NCBI RefSeq assembly: GCF_030149235.1
Contig: NZ_JASBRW010000037.1
Location: 1 to 64,000, forward strand
Reading direction: 5' to 3'
Length of the DNA stretch: 64,000 bases
Source of the DNA: Maricaulis sp.
GTDB lineage: Bacteria; Pseudomonadota; Alphaproteobacteria; Caulobacterales; Maricaulaceae
A program made the translations under genes and the position numbers. Positions 46,662 to 57,180 of this stretch are shown here, one piece after another. The notes below the pieces were generated by a model. That model saw only the letters and a program-made list of their open reading frames with translations, had not been told where the DNA came from and ran no database searches. Position 1 is the first letter of the stretch. Every line of letters begins with the position of its first letter.

Positions 46662-47813
46662 ATGCCTGTCTACCTGGATCACAACGCCACGACGCGTGTG
46701 CGGCCCGATGTGGCCGCGCTGATCGCCGAGATCATGACCGAGGAGGGGAACCCGTCCTCGGTGCATTCGCATGGTCAAGCGGCGCGCAAGCGGGTGGAAA
46801 ATGCCCGCCGGCAAATCGGCAAGGCGCTGTCAGCGCGGGCTGAGGATGTGATCTTTACCGGTGGCGGTACGGAAGCGCTCAATCTCGCACTCAATAGCGT
46901 GATTACTTCGGGCAGAGCCAAACGGCTCCTGGTGTCGGCCGTGGAGCATGAGGCGATCGCTGTAACGGCTGAGGCGAGCGGGCTGCCGGTCGAAACCGTG
47001 CCGGCCACGGAAGCCGGCGTGGCGGATCTCGCCTGGCTGGGTGAACGCCTGCAGCGCTGGAATGATGTCGATGAGGGTGTTCCTGTTCTCGCCTTGATGC
47101 TGGCCAATAACGAGATCGGCACGATCCAGCCGGTCGCGGAGGCGGCGGGCTTGGTCAAGGCCAGGAACGGCCTGCTGATTGTCGACGCGGTCCAGTCTGC
47201 GGGAAAGATCCCGGTCGATTTCGCCGGTCTCGGGGCCGACTACATGGCGATCTCCGGTCACAAGTTCGGCGGTCCCCAAGGCGTGGGTGCACTGGTCGCG
47301 GCCTGTGATGCGCCTGTGTCGCGTCACAGCCATGGCGGTGGTCAGGAGAAGGGCCGACGCTCGGGTACGTTGAATGTGGCCGGTATTGCCGGCATGGGTC
47401 TGGCGCTTGAACAAGCGGTTGCCAGCCTTGCAGATTTCGCTGCGCTTGCCGCCTTGCGCGACAAGGCGATCGACGCGATACGCAGCGCGCATCCCGGTGT
47501 TGTCGTGCTGGGCGAAACCGCGCCGCGCTTGCCCAATACGATCGGTCTTGCGGTTCCGGGCTGGCGCGGGGAAACCCAGGTGCTGGCCATGGACCTGGCC
47601 GGTGTTTCGATCTCTGCCGGGGCGGCCTGTTCCTCTGGCAAGGCCAAGGCCTCGAAGATCGGCACTGCCCTGCGGCTCGACGAGACGCTGTCTGAGGGTG
47701 TCATTCGGATCAGCCTGGGCTGGCCGACAACAGAAGACGATGTCGATGCGGCCATCAGCGCCTGGACCGGTGCCTGGGCCCGCATCCAACCGAAAATAAA
47801 AGAGACCGCCTGA
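46662..47813 (+). CDS. iscS: Cysteine desulfurase, IscS/NifS type
   Basis: 383-residue PLP enzyme that takes sulfur from cysteine. The PLP lysine is K201 in SGHKFGG, and the persulfide cysteine C323 sits in the loop [11 protein letters not shown], the group I arrangement. It begins three bases after iscR. The operon also encodes a group II enzyme (sufS), so two desulfurases are made together. One may serve other sulfur acceptors such as tRNA thiolation or thiamine synthesis; sequence alone does not say. Confidence 0.93.
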   Translation: MPVYLDHNATTRVRPDVAALIAEIMTEEGNPSSVHSHGQAARKRVENARRQIGKALSARAEDVIFTGGGTEALNLALNSVITSGRAKRLLVSAVEHEAIAVTAEASGLPVETVPATEAGVADLAWLGERLQRWNDVDEGVPVLALMLANNEIGTIQPVAEAAGLVKARNGLLIVDAVQSAGKIPVDFAGLGADYMAISGHKFGGPQGVGALVAACDAPVSRHSHGGGQEKGRRSGTLNVAGIAGMGLALEQAVASLADFAALAALRDKAIDAIRSAHPGVVVLGETAPRLPNTIGLAVPGWRGETQVLAMDLAGVSISAGAACSSGKAKASKIGTALRLDETLSEGVIRISLGWPTTEDDVDAAISAWTGAWARIQPKIKETA

Positions 47814-47815
47814 TC

Positions 47816-49317
<1,502 letters not shown>

Positions 49318-49318
<1 letters not shown>

Positions 49319-50055
49319 TGAGGCTCGAACAGGGCTTGATTCTTGGTCTCGCGAGTGTGTCGCTGGTGGCCTGCGGCTTGAGCGACACGGTCGAAGAGGT
49401 CGCGTCCACTCCGGTTGAGGACGTGGCGGCCACTTCGGATGCTGAGCAAGAGCCGATCTCGGCGCGATTCGAGGCGGCACCGGCCTGTGATAGTCTGGGC
49501 TATGACCAAGGTCGGACAGACTGCGTCCTGGCTCTGGGCGAAGATTTGATTGTCTTTTTCGACTATGGCCCCGTTGAAGATGACGGCTTCCGAGGGGCTT
49601 CCGCGCTGACCATCGCGGTGAACCTCGTCGACGACGGCGACTACCAAGTCTTTGAAGAGACGGTTTCGACCTCCAGAATTCCCGAGGTCGCCGACGTCAA
49701 TAATGACGGCATGCTTGAGCTGATGGTGCCGACCTATCTGGGCAATGTGAACACCAGCTGGTCGGTCTATCAGCAATTGGGCGGTGGTCTGGCCAAGGCG
49801 GGCGAGGTGAGCGGTCTGGGTCTCTCTTACGATGACCAGTCGGGGCTGGCGGCGATCTCGGCGCGCTCCAGTGCTGTCAGTTGGGCCATTCAGCGTTACC
49901 GCCTGGATGAGGCGGGTCTGGCGCTTGTCTACACGCTCAATACCGATATGGCGGAGCAGACCTGCTCCCTGGACCAGGGCCCGGCCTTTGCCGCTAGTGG
50001 CCTGAATACAAATGACATTCTCACGCGCTGTGACGCGGGCATGGGAGAGGAATAA
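49318..50055 (+). CDS. Predicted lipoprotein inside the suf operon
   Basis: 245-residue protein of no family I recognise, encoded between sufB and sufC and coupled to sufB by TGATG. The N terminus is a lipoprotein signal (lipobox LVAC, Cys19), followed by a disordered acidic stretch (about 25-50). The remaining domain has four cysteines (57, 69, 216 and 238) that could form two disulfides. It also has an EF-hand/FG-GAP-like loop, D126-V-N-N-D130-G, that might bind calcium. It should therefore be periplasmic, unlike every other Suf protein. GGGAGAGG at its end serves sufC. Base composition matches the neighbours, so it does not look like a recent insertion. Confidence 0.8.
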
Positions 50056-50056
50056 A

Positions 50057-50821
50057 ATGCTGAAAATCAATAATCTCCACAATAAGGTCGAGACCCAGGA
50101 CGGCGAGGAGAAAGTCATTCTGAAGGGGCTCTCGCTCGAAGTGCCTGCCGGCGAGGTGCATGCCATCATGGGCCCGAACGGCTCCGGCAAATCGACGCTG
50201 TCCTATGTGCTGACCGGCCGGGATGGCTATGAAGTCACGGACGGCGAGATGGAATTTCTCGGCGAGGAGCTGGGCGAGCTGGAGCCGGAGGAGCGTGCCG
50301 CCAAGGGGCTCTACCTGTCCTTCCAGTATCCGGTCGAAATCCCAGGCGTGCCGACCATCACCTTCCTCAAGGAAGCGCTCAACGCACAGCGCACGGCGCG
50401 CGGCGAAGAGGCGATGTCTGCGCCAGACTTTATGAAGTTCATTCGCGAGCAGGCCAAGGCGCTCGGCGTGTCGATGGACATGCTAAAACGTCCGGTCAAT
50501 GTCGGTTTTTCCGGTGGCGAGAAGAAGCGCATGGAGATCCTGCAGGCGCTGATCCTGCAGCCGAAATTCCTCATTCTCGACGAGACCGATAGCGGTCTGG
50601 ATATCGACGCGCTGAAGACTGTGGCCGAAGGCGTCAATACGCTGCGCTCTGACGACCGTGGCATGCTGGTGATTACCCACTATCAGCGCCTGCTGGACTA
50701 TATCAAACCGGACGTCGTCCACGTCATGGCCAATGGCCGTATCGTCAAATCCGGCGGTCCGGAACTGGCCCATGAGCTGGAAGCGGAAGGCTATGACAAA
50801 TTCATCGGTGAGGCGGCCTAA
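50057..50821 (+). CDS. sufC: Fe-S assembly ATPase SufC
   Basis: 254-residue ABC-type ATPase that drives conformational change of SufB and SufD. Walker A is GPNGSGKS (39-46), the ABC signature SGGEKKR (152-158), and Walker B LILDETDSGLD (172-182). There is no transmembrane part, as expected for this cytosolic member. ATG 50057 has GGGAGAGG upstream; an in-frame ATG at 50012 lies inside the lipoprotein gene and is rejected. sufD follows with no gap. Confidence 0.98.
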   Translation: MLKINNLHNKVETQDGEEKVILKGLSLEVPAGEVHAIMGPNGSGKSTLSYVLTGRDGYEVTDGEMEFLGEELGELEPEERAAKGLYLSFQYPVEIPGVPTITFLKEALNAQRTARGEEAMSAPDFMKFIREQAKALGVSMDMLKRPVNVGFSGGEKKRMEILQALILQPKFLILDETDSGLDIDALKTVAEGVNTLRSDDRGMLVITHYQRLLDYIKPDVVHVMANGRIVKSGGPELAHELEAEGYDKFIGEAA

Positions 50822-51853
50822 ATGGGTGCAATCACGCATACGCCAGCAGAAAAAACGCTGATCGACCTGCTCGACGGGGCCGAGGACTGGCGCGCGGCAG
50901 CCCGCGATGCCGTCGTGCGGTTCGGTTTGCCGACCAAGCGGGCCGAGGCCTGGAAATGGTCGGATCTGCGACGGGCGAGCCACGGGATCGAGACGGCCGG
51001 CCAAGCAGAATTCCGGCTGAACGGTGCGACGGCCGCGGATCGATTGACGATCGATGCGGATGCCGAGCTTGAGCTAGCCGCTGAGGCCGGTATCTCGGTC
51101 GCCAGCATCGAGATTGATATTCCCGCTGGCACCCGTGTTGTGCTCAAGGAGCGCTACAGCCTGGCCGAAGGCGCTTTTCCGACAGCGCGGCTGGAGATTA
51201 CGCTGGGCGAGGGCGCTGAGCTGGAACGCGTGGTGCTGTGCGATACGCCGGAGAACTCTATCCCGGTCGTGCGCAGCCGAGTAGTTGTCGCCAAGCAGGC
51301 GCATTATCGCCAAGCAACGCTGACTTTCGGCTCCAAGCTGACTCGCAACGAAACCCACATTACCCATGCCGGTGAGGGCGCCGAGGTTGAGCTGGGCGGT
51401 GTTTATCTGCTCGAGGAAGGCCGTCATGCCGATTTCACCTCGACCGTAACCCACACCGGACCGGGCGGAGTAACCCATCAGCTGCTCAAGGGCGCCGTTG
51501 CCGCGCATGCCCAGGGCGTTTTCCAGGGCAAGTTCAAGGTCGAGCAAGCGGCCCAGCAGACCGATGCGAAAATGACCCACCGCGCGCTGATGCTGGATGA
51601 TCGCGCGGAGATCGATGCCAAGCCCGAGCTCGAGATTTATGCCGATGACGTCCAGTGCGCACACGGCAATGCCCTGGGGGCGATCGACGAGACGGCGTTG
51701 TTCTACATGCGTCAGCGTGGCCTGTCCGAGGTCAAGGCCCGGGCGATGTTGATCGAGAGCTTCCTTGCCGAACCGCTGGACATGATCAGTGATGACGTCC
51801 TGCGTGAGGAACTGGCCGCGATCCTGCGCCAGCGTCTGGGAGCTATCCGATGA
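50822..51853 (+). CDS. sufD: Fe-S assembly protein SufD
   Basis: 343-residue partner of SufB with a beta-helix core. The N-terminal KRAEAWKWSDLR motif and the C-terminal DVQCAHGNALGAIDETALFYMRQRG are diagnostic. H281 in the latter corresponds to E. coli His360, which cooperates with the SufB cysteine at the cluster site. It is shorter than E. coli SufD (423) but normal for alphaproteobacteria. It overlaps sufS by ATGA. Confidence 0.95.
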   Translation: MGAITHTPAEKTLIDLLDGAEDWRAAARDAVVRFGLPTKRAEAWKWSDLRRASHGIETAGQAEFRLNGATAADRLTIDADAELELAAEAGISVASIEIDIPAGTRVVLKERYSLAEGAFPTARLEITLGEGAELERVVLCDTPENSIPVVRSRVVVAKQAHYRQATLTFGSKLTRNETHITHAGEGAEVELGGVYLLEEGRHADFTSTVTHTGPGGVTHQLLKGAVAAHAQGVFQGKFKVEQAAQQTDAKMTHRALMLDDRAEIDAKPELEIYADDVQCAHGNALGAIDETALFYMRQRGLSEVKARAMLIESFLAEPLDMISDDVLREELAAILRQRLGAIR

Positions 51854-53091
51854 CGGCCCAGACCCCGATCAAGCTGCCGCTCAATATCGACGGCATTCGT
51901 GGTGAATTCCCGATCCTTCAGCGCGAGGTGAACGGCAAGCCGCTGGTCTATCTCGACAGCGCCGCCTCGGCGCAGAAGCCGGAGTTCGTTATCGAGAGCG
52001 TGGCCGGTGTTTATCGCGCGCAATACGCCAATGTGCACCGGGGCCTGCATACGCTGGCCAATGAGACGACCGAGGCTTTCGAGGCCGCGCGCGAGGATGT
52101 GCGCCGTTTTCTCAATGCCCGCTCGACCAAGGAAATCGTCTTCACGCGCGGGACGACCGAGGCCATCAACCTGCTCGCAGCCAGCTTCGGCCAGCTGTGG
52201 AAAAGCGGTGATGAGATCATCATCTCGCAGATGGAGCACCACTCCAATATCGTGCCCTGGCGCCTGATTGCCGATCGCATCGGTGCAGAGCTGAAATGGG
52301 CTCGTGTTACCGATGAGGGCGAGCTCGACTATCAACACCTGTCCGATTTGATCGGGCCTAAGACCAGGCTGATCGCCGTCACTCACATGTCCAATGTGCT
52401 GGGATCGGTGGTTGATGCGTGCCGGGTTATCGAGATGGCCAAGGCTGCGGGCATCCCGGTCATGCTCGACGGCTCCCAGTCAGCCGTGCACCTCGATGTC
52501 GATGTTCAGGCGCTCGATTGCGACTTTTTCGTCTTCACCGGTCACAAGCTCTACGGCCCGTCAGGTATCGGCGCGCTCTACTCCAAGGGCGACTGGCTTG
52601 ACCGTTTGCCGCCCTACCATGGCGGCGGCGAGATGATTGCCGATGTCTACGAGGACCACGTCACCTTTGCCGACGTACCGCACAAGTTTGAAGCCGGTAC
52701 ACCGCCGATCGCCGATGCGATCGGTCTCGGCGCCGCCATTCGCTGGGTCGAGCGCTATGACCGCAAGGCGATTCTCGAACATGAGCGGGCCTTGCTCGAT
52801 CGTGCCATGCGCGGCCTGGCTGAGATCGATGGATTGCGCGTCATTGGCACCGCGCAGGAGAAGGGCGCCATCATCAGTTTCGACATGGAGGGCGTGCATG
52901 CGCATGACATCGCCCAGATCGTCGACAAATATGGTGTGGCCATTCGGGCCGGACATCATTGCGCTCAGCCGCTCATGCGCCGTATGGGCGTCTCCTCCAC
53001 AGGGCGGGCGAGCTTTGCCGTCTACAATACCGTCGAAGAAGCCGATGCCTTCGTCGAGGCCTTGAAGAAGGCCCGAGACTTCCTCATCTAG
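51850..53091 (+). CDS. sufS: Cysteine desulfurase SufS
   Basis: 413-residue group II cysteine desulfurase supplying persulfide to the SufBCD scaffold. The PLP lysine is K233 in FTGHKLYGP, and the catalytic cysteine is C371 in RAGHHCAQPLM, the RxGHHC motif specific to SufS. The N terminus (IRGEFPILQREVNGKPLVYLDSAA) is typical. sufE is absent from the operon and window; a SufE or SufU partner must lie elsewhere. Confidence 0.97.
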   Translation: MTAQTPIKLPLNIDGIRGEFPILQREVNGKPLVYLDSAASAQKPEFVIESVAGVYRAQYANVHRGLHTLANETTEAFEAAREDVRRFLNARSTKEIVFTRGTTEAINLLAASFGQLWKSGDEIIISQMEHHSNIVPWRLIADRIGAELKWARVTDEGELDYQHLSDLIGPKTRLIAVTHMSNVLGSVVDACRVIEMAKAAGIPVMLDGSQSAVHLDVDVQALDCDFFVFTGHKLYGPSGIGALYSKGDWLDRLPPYHGGGEMIADVYEDHVTFADVPHKFEAGTPPIADAIGLGAAIRWVERYDRKAILEHERALLDRAMRGLAEIDGLRVIGTAQEKGAIISFDMEGVHAHDIAQIVDKYGVAIRAGHHCAQPLMRRMGVSSTGRASFAVYNTVEEADAFVEALKKARDFLI

Positions 53092-53099
53092 GATCCAAG

Positions 53100-53534
53100 A
53101 TGACTGATAATTCCGAACGCGATGTGATTGACCTGTCTGGCTCAAAAATGCCGGCACCGGCCGAGCCGGTGACTGAGGCGCCGGAGGCTGGCGAGACTGC
53201 GCCGGTCAGCGCTATCCCGGAAGCCGAACTGGCGCGCATTACTGATGACATCGTCACCCAGCTCAAAACCGTCTTTGACCCGGAAATTCCTGTCGATATC
53301 TACGAACTTGGCCTGATCTACAAGGTGGATCTGGAAGATGATCGTTCGCTCAAGGTCGAGATGACCCTGACGGCGCCGGGCTGCCCAGTGGCCGGGGAAA
53401 TGCCTGTCTGGGTCAAGGATGCTGTGGAACAGGTCGATGGTGTTGAGAAGGCTGTCGTCGAGCTGACCTTTGAGCCGCCCTGGACGCCGGAGCGGATGTC
53501 GGATGAAGCGCGTCTCGCGCTCAACATGTTCTAG
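53100..53534 (+). CDS. sufT: SufT-like MIP18/DUF59 Fe-S maturation protein
   Basis: 144-residue protein. A disordered acidic and Pro/Ala-rich N terminus (1 to about 42) precedes the DUF59/MIP18 core with FDPEIPVDIYELGLIY and the conserved cysteine in LTAPGCPVAGEMP. Members of this family help hand clusters to target proteins. ATG 53100 is nine bases after the sufS stop; an earlier frame running back into sufS is not coding. It lies between sufS and the A-type carrier, the usual alphaproteobacterial order. Confidence 0.93.
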   Translation: MTDNSERDVIDLSGSKMPAPAEPVTEAPEAGETAPVSAIPEAELARITDDIVTQLKTVFDPEIPVDIYELGLIYKVDLEDDRSLKVEMTLTAPGCPVAGEMPVWVKDAVEQVDGVEKAVVELTFEPPWTPERMSDEARLALNMF

Positions 53535-53545
53535 GGAGAGCGATC

Positions 53546-53899
53546 ATGCGTGAACGCCCCAAAGCCGTAAGCCTGACCGATGCCGCCGCTGAGCGTGTCA
53601 AATCCATCATGGCCAGCCGCGAGAAGGGATTCCTTCGCGTCGGCGTCAAGAATGGCGGCTGTGCCGGTATGGAATACGTCATGGAATACGTCGAGGCGCC
53701 GGAAGCCCTGGACGAGCGCGTCGAGGACAAGGGCGTTGAAATCGTGCTTGAATCCAAGGCCTTGCTTTTCCTTCTGGGCACCCAGATCGACTATGAAGTC
53801 ACGCCGTTGCATGCGAAATTCACCTTCAATAATCCGAACCAGACGGATGCGTGTGGCTGCGGCGAAAGCGTAACAATCATTCCGGTGACGGAAGTCTAG
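53546..53899 (+). CDS. sufA: A-type Fe-S carrier (SufA/IscA)
   Basis: 117-residue HesB/IscA-type carrier that receives clusters from the scaffold and passes them on. The three invariant cysteines are C39 (NGGCAGMEY), C103 and C105 (ACGCGES). GGGAGAG precedes the ATG. It is the last clear Suf gene; whether it is the SufA or ErpA-like paralogue cannot be told from this sequence alone. Confidence 0.95.
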   Translation: MRERPKAVSLTDAAAERVKSIMASREKGFLRVGVKNGGCAGMEYVMEYVEAPEALDERVEDKGVEIVLESKALLFLLGTQIDYEVTPLHAKFTFNNPNQTDACGCGESVTIIPVTEV

Positions 53900-53903
53900 C
53901 CCA

Positions 53904-54494
53904 TTGAAACTCCTCGTCTCTGACACTTCGCCCTATGCCCGAAAATGCCGCATTCTGGTGCACGAACTGGGCCTGGGTGACCGGGTTGAGGAGGTTGATG
54001 CGCATCCGTTTCAGGATGGCGAAATCCTTCTGGAAGCCAATCCGCTCGGGCGTGTCCTCGCCCTCATCATGGATGATGGGCGGGCGCTGACTGAGAGCCT
54101 GTTGATCGGGACTTATCTGGCAGCCCAAGCGGACCAGCCCTGGGGTGAGGACTGGGATGAATGGCGTCTGCAGACTCTCGGCTCCGGTCTCATTGATCTT
54201 GCGGTTGGTCGCCGGGTGGAGATGGTCCGGGATGAAGCGCTTTACAGCGACTACTGGATCGGGCGCCGCGAGCGCGGGATCGCCCGGGCTCTGGACCAGC
54301 TCGAGCCCGAAGCGGCGGGACTGTCCCAGCCCCTTGGCTTTGCCGGGCTGACCATAGCCGTTGCTCTGGATTATCTGGATTTTCGCTATCCCGAGGCGAA
54401 TTGGCGCGAGGCGCGACCGCATCTGATCGCACTGCACGGTTTCTGGTCTCAGCGGGAGAGTTTTGCGGTCACACGTCCGCCGGCGGACGCCTGA
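53904..54494 (+). CDS. Glutathione S-transferase-like protein
   Basis: 196-residue GST-fold protein. The thioredoxin-like N-terminal domain starts LLVSDTSPYARKCRILVHEL, where the Ser of SPYARK is the likely glutathione contact, and ANPLGRVLAL / LTESLLIGTYL complete it. An all-helical C-terminal domain follows. Translation starts at TTG 53904, since no ATG lies in frame before the domain. It begins four bases after sufA, so it may be read as the tail of the suf operon. Its stop abuts the stop of the opposing GGDEF gene (TGATCA). Confidence 0.86.
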   Translation: MKLLVSDTSPYARKCRILVHELGLGDRVEEVDAHPFQDGEILLEANPLGRVLALIMDDGRALTESLLIGTYLAAQADQPWGEDWDEWRLQTLGSGLIDLAVGRRVEMVRDEALYSDYWIGRRERGIARALDQLEPEAAGLSQPLGFAGLTIAVALDYLDFRYPEANWREARPHLIALHGFWSQRESFAVTRPPADA

Positions 54495-55559
54495 TCAGGC
54501 TGCGTCGCGTGACGAAGCTGCCGTATCAGATGTTGCCCGATTGCGGCCTTCGGTCTTGGAGCGATACAGATTGGTGTCTGCACGCTCGATCAATTCTTCG
54601 ATCGATTCCTCGCCCGTATAATTGGCGATACCAAGCGAGACGGTGATATTGCCGAGATCCTCATTGGTCGATTTGCGCAGCAATTTTTTAGATTCGACCG
54701 TCTTGCGGATTTTCTCGGCGATGAGGGACGCGTCGGCTATCGACGTCGACGGCATGACAATCCCGAATTCCTCACCGCCATAGCGGGCGACGAGATGTTT
54801 CTCCATCGAATGCCGGGTTAGGCAGCCAGCGACAAAGCGAATGATCTGGTCACCGGTCTGGTGGCCCCAGGTGTCGTTGAAGCGCTTGAAGAAATCGATA
54901 TCGCAAAGGACCAGGCTGAGCGGTTCCTTGGTGCTGTCGGCACGGCGCTTGGCCTTGCGCAGGCTTTCATCGAAACGCTTGCGATTAGCAATGCCGGTGA
55001 GGGCATCCGTCATGGCTTCCTCGCGAACCTTTTCCAGGTTCGAGCGCAGCTGGGTCACCTCGTTGCAGGTCTCCTGCAGTCGCTTTTCGAGATCCTGCGA
55101 GCGCCGCTGCATCTTGGCCGTAGCCGACACCAGCGATTCGACGAGGGTCTTGATACCATTCTCGTCTTTCACGCCCTCAAGCTTGCTGGAGGCCCCTTCA
55201 AGGGCCTGACCGTAAGCGGCTGTATCGCGCTCGGCTGCGGCCAGGCTTTCCTTTACGGCGCCAAGCTCGCGGGACATGGCGCCGCCGCTTTCCAGGACCG
55301 CATCCTGGATGGCCCGCCATTGGAAATACTGGGCGAATAGTTCGGCGTTGAAACTTTCGGAGAACGCCTCTTGGGCTTCGATGCGCGCCGCAATGCTGGC
55401 GCAAAGCTCCGGGTTGCTCTCTGTGGCGAAGGAAATCCAGACGGCGTAGTTTTCCGGCGTCGGCGGGACGTCATGCTCTGCCATGAGCTCAAGCGCATTA
55501 GACGCGAGCTCCTGCCCCTCATTTCCAAGCAATCGACCGTTCACTGCCAACCCTTCCAT
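54495..55559 (-). CDS. GGDEF diguanylate cyclase without I-site
   Basis: 354-residue soluble protein. The N-terminal helical region has the VPPTPENYAVWISFATESNPEL motif common to a group of alphaproteobacterial cyclases. A coiled coil follows (about 100-180), then a GGDEF domain from about 184 with LCDIDFFKRFND and active site GGEEF (261-265). At the I-site position residues 252-255 are Met-Glu-Lys-His instead of RxxD, so product inhibition is unlikely. Coiled-coil dimerisation probably makes it active without a phosphorylation input. No ribosome-binding site is obvious. A second c-di-GMP source besides PleD in this window. Confidence 0.93.
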   Translation of the reverse strand: MEGLAVNGRLLGNEGQELASNALELMAEHDVPPTPENYAVWISFATESNPELCASIAARIEAQEAFSESFNAELFAQYFQWRAIQDAVLESGGAMSRELGAVKESLAAAERDTAAYGQALEGASSKLEGVKDENGIKTLVESLVSATAKMQRRSQDLEKRLQETCNEVTQLRSNLEKVREEAMTDALTGIANRKRFDESLRKAKRRADSTKEPLSLVLCDIDFFKRFNDTWGHQTGDQIIRFVAGCLTRHSMEKHLVARYGGEEFGIVMPSTSIADASLIAEKIRKTVESKKLLRKSTNEDLGNITVSLGIANYTGEESIEELIERADTNLYRSKTEGRNRATSDTAASSRDAA

Positions 55560-55700
55560 TCGCGGAATCGATCTTGTTCGACCCCTTGGAGCGGAAGCTA
55601 GCGTCTAAAGGAAAAGAAGAGGTAAAAATCGGGCATAAGCTCAGAGCCAAGCCGCGATTTTTGGCGGTCAGAGCACTTGTATTACGGTCGGCTACAGCGC

Positions 55701-57068
55701 TTAGGAACCGGCGCGCATGAAGTCGGGAACGTGGTCACCGAAACCGACGACGCGCTTGTTCTCCCGCTCATCCGGTCTGTCCTTGCGTGCGGAACGACCG
55801 CGATCGGGCTTGGCCTGGGGCTTTTTCTCTTCGGTGATTTGCGGCTTCTCGGAGCGTTCCTTGGGCTTGGGGCGATCTTCGCTCCTGCGCTTGGAGGACC
55901 GGCTGCGCGGTTTTTCGCCAGCATCGGCCAAAGCGTCTGCAAGGCCTTCTAGTGCCAGTTCGGGAACGTCGGCCTTGATCAGCTTGAGGACGGCGTCGAG
56001 GGACTTGGAATCTGCCGGTGTGCTGATCGTTACCGATTCACCGGTTTTGCCAGCGCGACCGGTGCGGCCGATACGGTGCACGTAATCATCGGCATGGTGC
56101 GGTACGTCATAGTTGAAGACGTGGCTGACATTGGGAATGTCCAGCCCGCGCGCCGCGACGTCGCTGGCGACAAGGAATTTGAGCTCGCCGGACTTGAAAT
56201 TGTCCAGCGTTGCCGTGCGGGCGCTTTGGTCGAGATCCCCGTGGATCGGATCCGCCGAGAAGCCATACTTCTTCAAAGAGCGGGCGATGATGTCCACATC
56301 GCGCTTACGATTGGCGAAAATAATGCCATTGCGGACACCGTCACGGGACATGGCAAGGCGTAGTGCGGTGCGTTTGGCCTTCGGCACATTGGTGTCGAGG
56401 CGGACCAGGAACTGGGTGATGTTGGCACTCGTTGTCGCCGGACGGGCCACCTCGATACGCTCCGGATTATTCAGGAACCGATCGACAAGCGACTGAATTT
56501 CCTTCGGCATCGTCGCCGAGAAGAAGAGCGTTTGTTTGCGCGGCGGGGTCAGGGAGAAAATTTTCTCCAGATCCGGAATGAAGCCCATATCGAGCATGCG
56601 GTCGGCTTCATCGACGACCAGCATTTGTACGCCATTGAGGAGCAGTTTGCCGCGCCCGAAATGGTCGAGCAGGCGCCCGGGCGTTGCGATCAGGACGTCA
56701 GCGCCGCGATTGAGGATTTCCTCCTGCGGACCGAAAGCCACGCCGCCGATCAGCAGTGCCATGGAGAGTTTCTGACCGGTCGCATAGGTCTCGAAATTCT
56801 CCGCGCATTGCGCAGCAAGCTCCCTGGTCGGGGCGACGATCAGCGAGCGCGGCATGCGGGCCTTGGCCCGGCCGCGCGCCAGCTTCTCGATCAGGGGCAG
56901 GGTGAAAGACGCGGTCTTGCCAGTGCCGGTCTGGGCGATGCCAAGGACGTCGCGCCCCTGCAGGGCGAGCGGAATGGCACCGGCCTGGATCGGCGTCGGT
57001 TCGGTGTAGCCGGCGGCTTCGATGGCCGCGAGGAGTTTCGGGCTGAGCCCGAGCGTGTCGAACGTCAT
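55701..57068 (-). CDS. rhlE: DEAD-box RNA helicase (RhlE-like)
   Basis: 455-residue ATP-dependent RNA helicase. Motif I is AQTGTGKT (45-52), motif II DEAD (153-156), motif III SAT, and motif VI HRIGRTGRAG. After the helicase core (to about 375) comes a basic, disordered tail rich in Arg, Lys and Glu (PRSRSSKRRSEDRPKPK) ending VGFGDHVPDFMRAGS, a C-terminal signature I associate with alphaproteobacterial RhlE. In Caulobacter RhlB/RhlE-type helicases join the RNase E degradosome. ATG 57068 has AAAGGA upstream; an ATG at 57098 is unsupported. A promoter and hairpin lie in the leader. Confidence 0.93.
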   Translation of the reverse strand: MTFDTLGLSPKLLAAIEAAGYTEPTPIQAGAIPLALQGRDVLGIAQTGTGKTASFTLPLIEKLARGRAKARMPRSLIVAPTRELAAQCAENFETYATGQKLSMALLIGGVAFGPQEEILNRGADVLIATPGRLLDHFGRGKLLLNGVQMLVVDEADRMLDMGFIPDLEKIFSLTPPRKQTLFFSATMPKEIQSLVDRFLNNPERIEVARPATTSANITQFLVRLDTNVPKAKRTALRLAMSRDGVRNGIIFANRKRDVDIIARSLKKYGFSADPIHGDLDQSARTATLDNFKSGELKFLVASDVAARGLDIPNVSHVFNYDVPHHADDYVHRIGRTGRAGKTGESVTISTPADSKSLDAVLKLIKADVPELALEGLADALADAGEKPRSRSSKRRSEDRPKPKERSEKPQITEEKKPQAKPDRGRSARKDRPDERENKRVVGFGDHVPDFMRAGS

Positions 57069-57090
57069 GGCGTCCTTTAAAGACTGGTCC

Positions 57091-57122
57091 AAAAGCAACG
57101 GCCGCGCCGGGTGGCGCGGCCG
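57091..57122 (-). terminator. Terminator-like hairpin in the helicase leader
   Basis: On the minus strand CGGCCGCGCC and GGCGCGGCCG form a perfect 10-bp stem (57099-57108 with 57113-57122) with loop ACCC, then TTGCTTTT. It can end the amidohydrolase operon. It also lies downstream of the putative helicase promoter, so it may act as an attenuator. Confidence 0.75.
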
Positions 57123-57134
57123 CTTTGGTGGCGC

Positions 57135-57162
57135 AACATACGGGCCCGGTGCGCGCTGTCAA
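57135..57162 (-). promoter_or_regulatory. Putative promoter of the helicase gene
   Basis: TTGACA (57157-57162, perfect -35) and TATGTT (57135-57140) are 16 bases apart on the minus strand, directly after the amidohydrolase stop. A start near 57128 would put the 57099-57122 hairpin at the 5' end of the mRNA. Confidence 0.5.
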
Positions 57163-57180
57163 CGCGCACGGGCTGAAACG

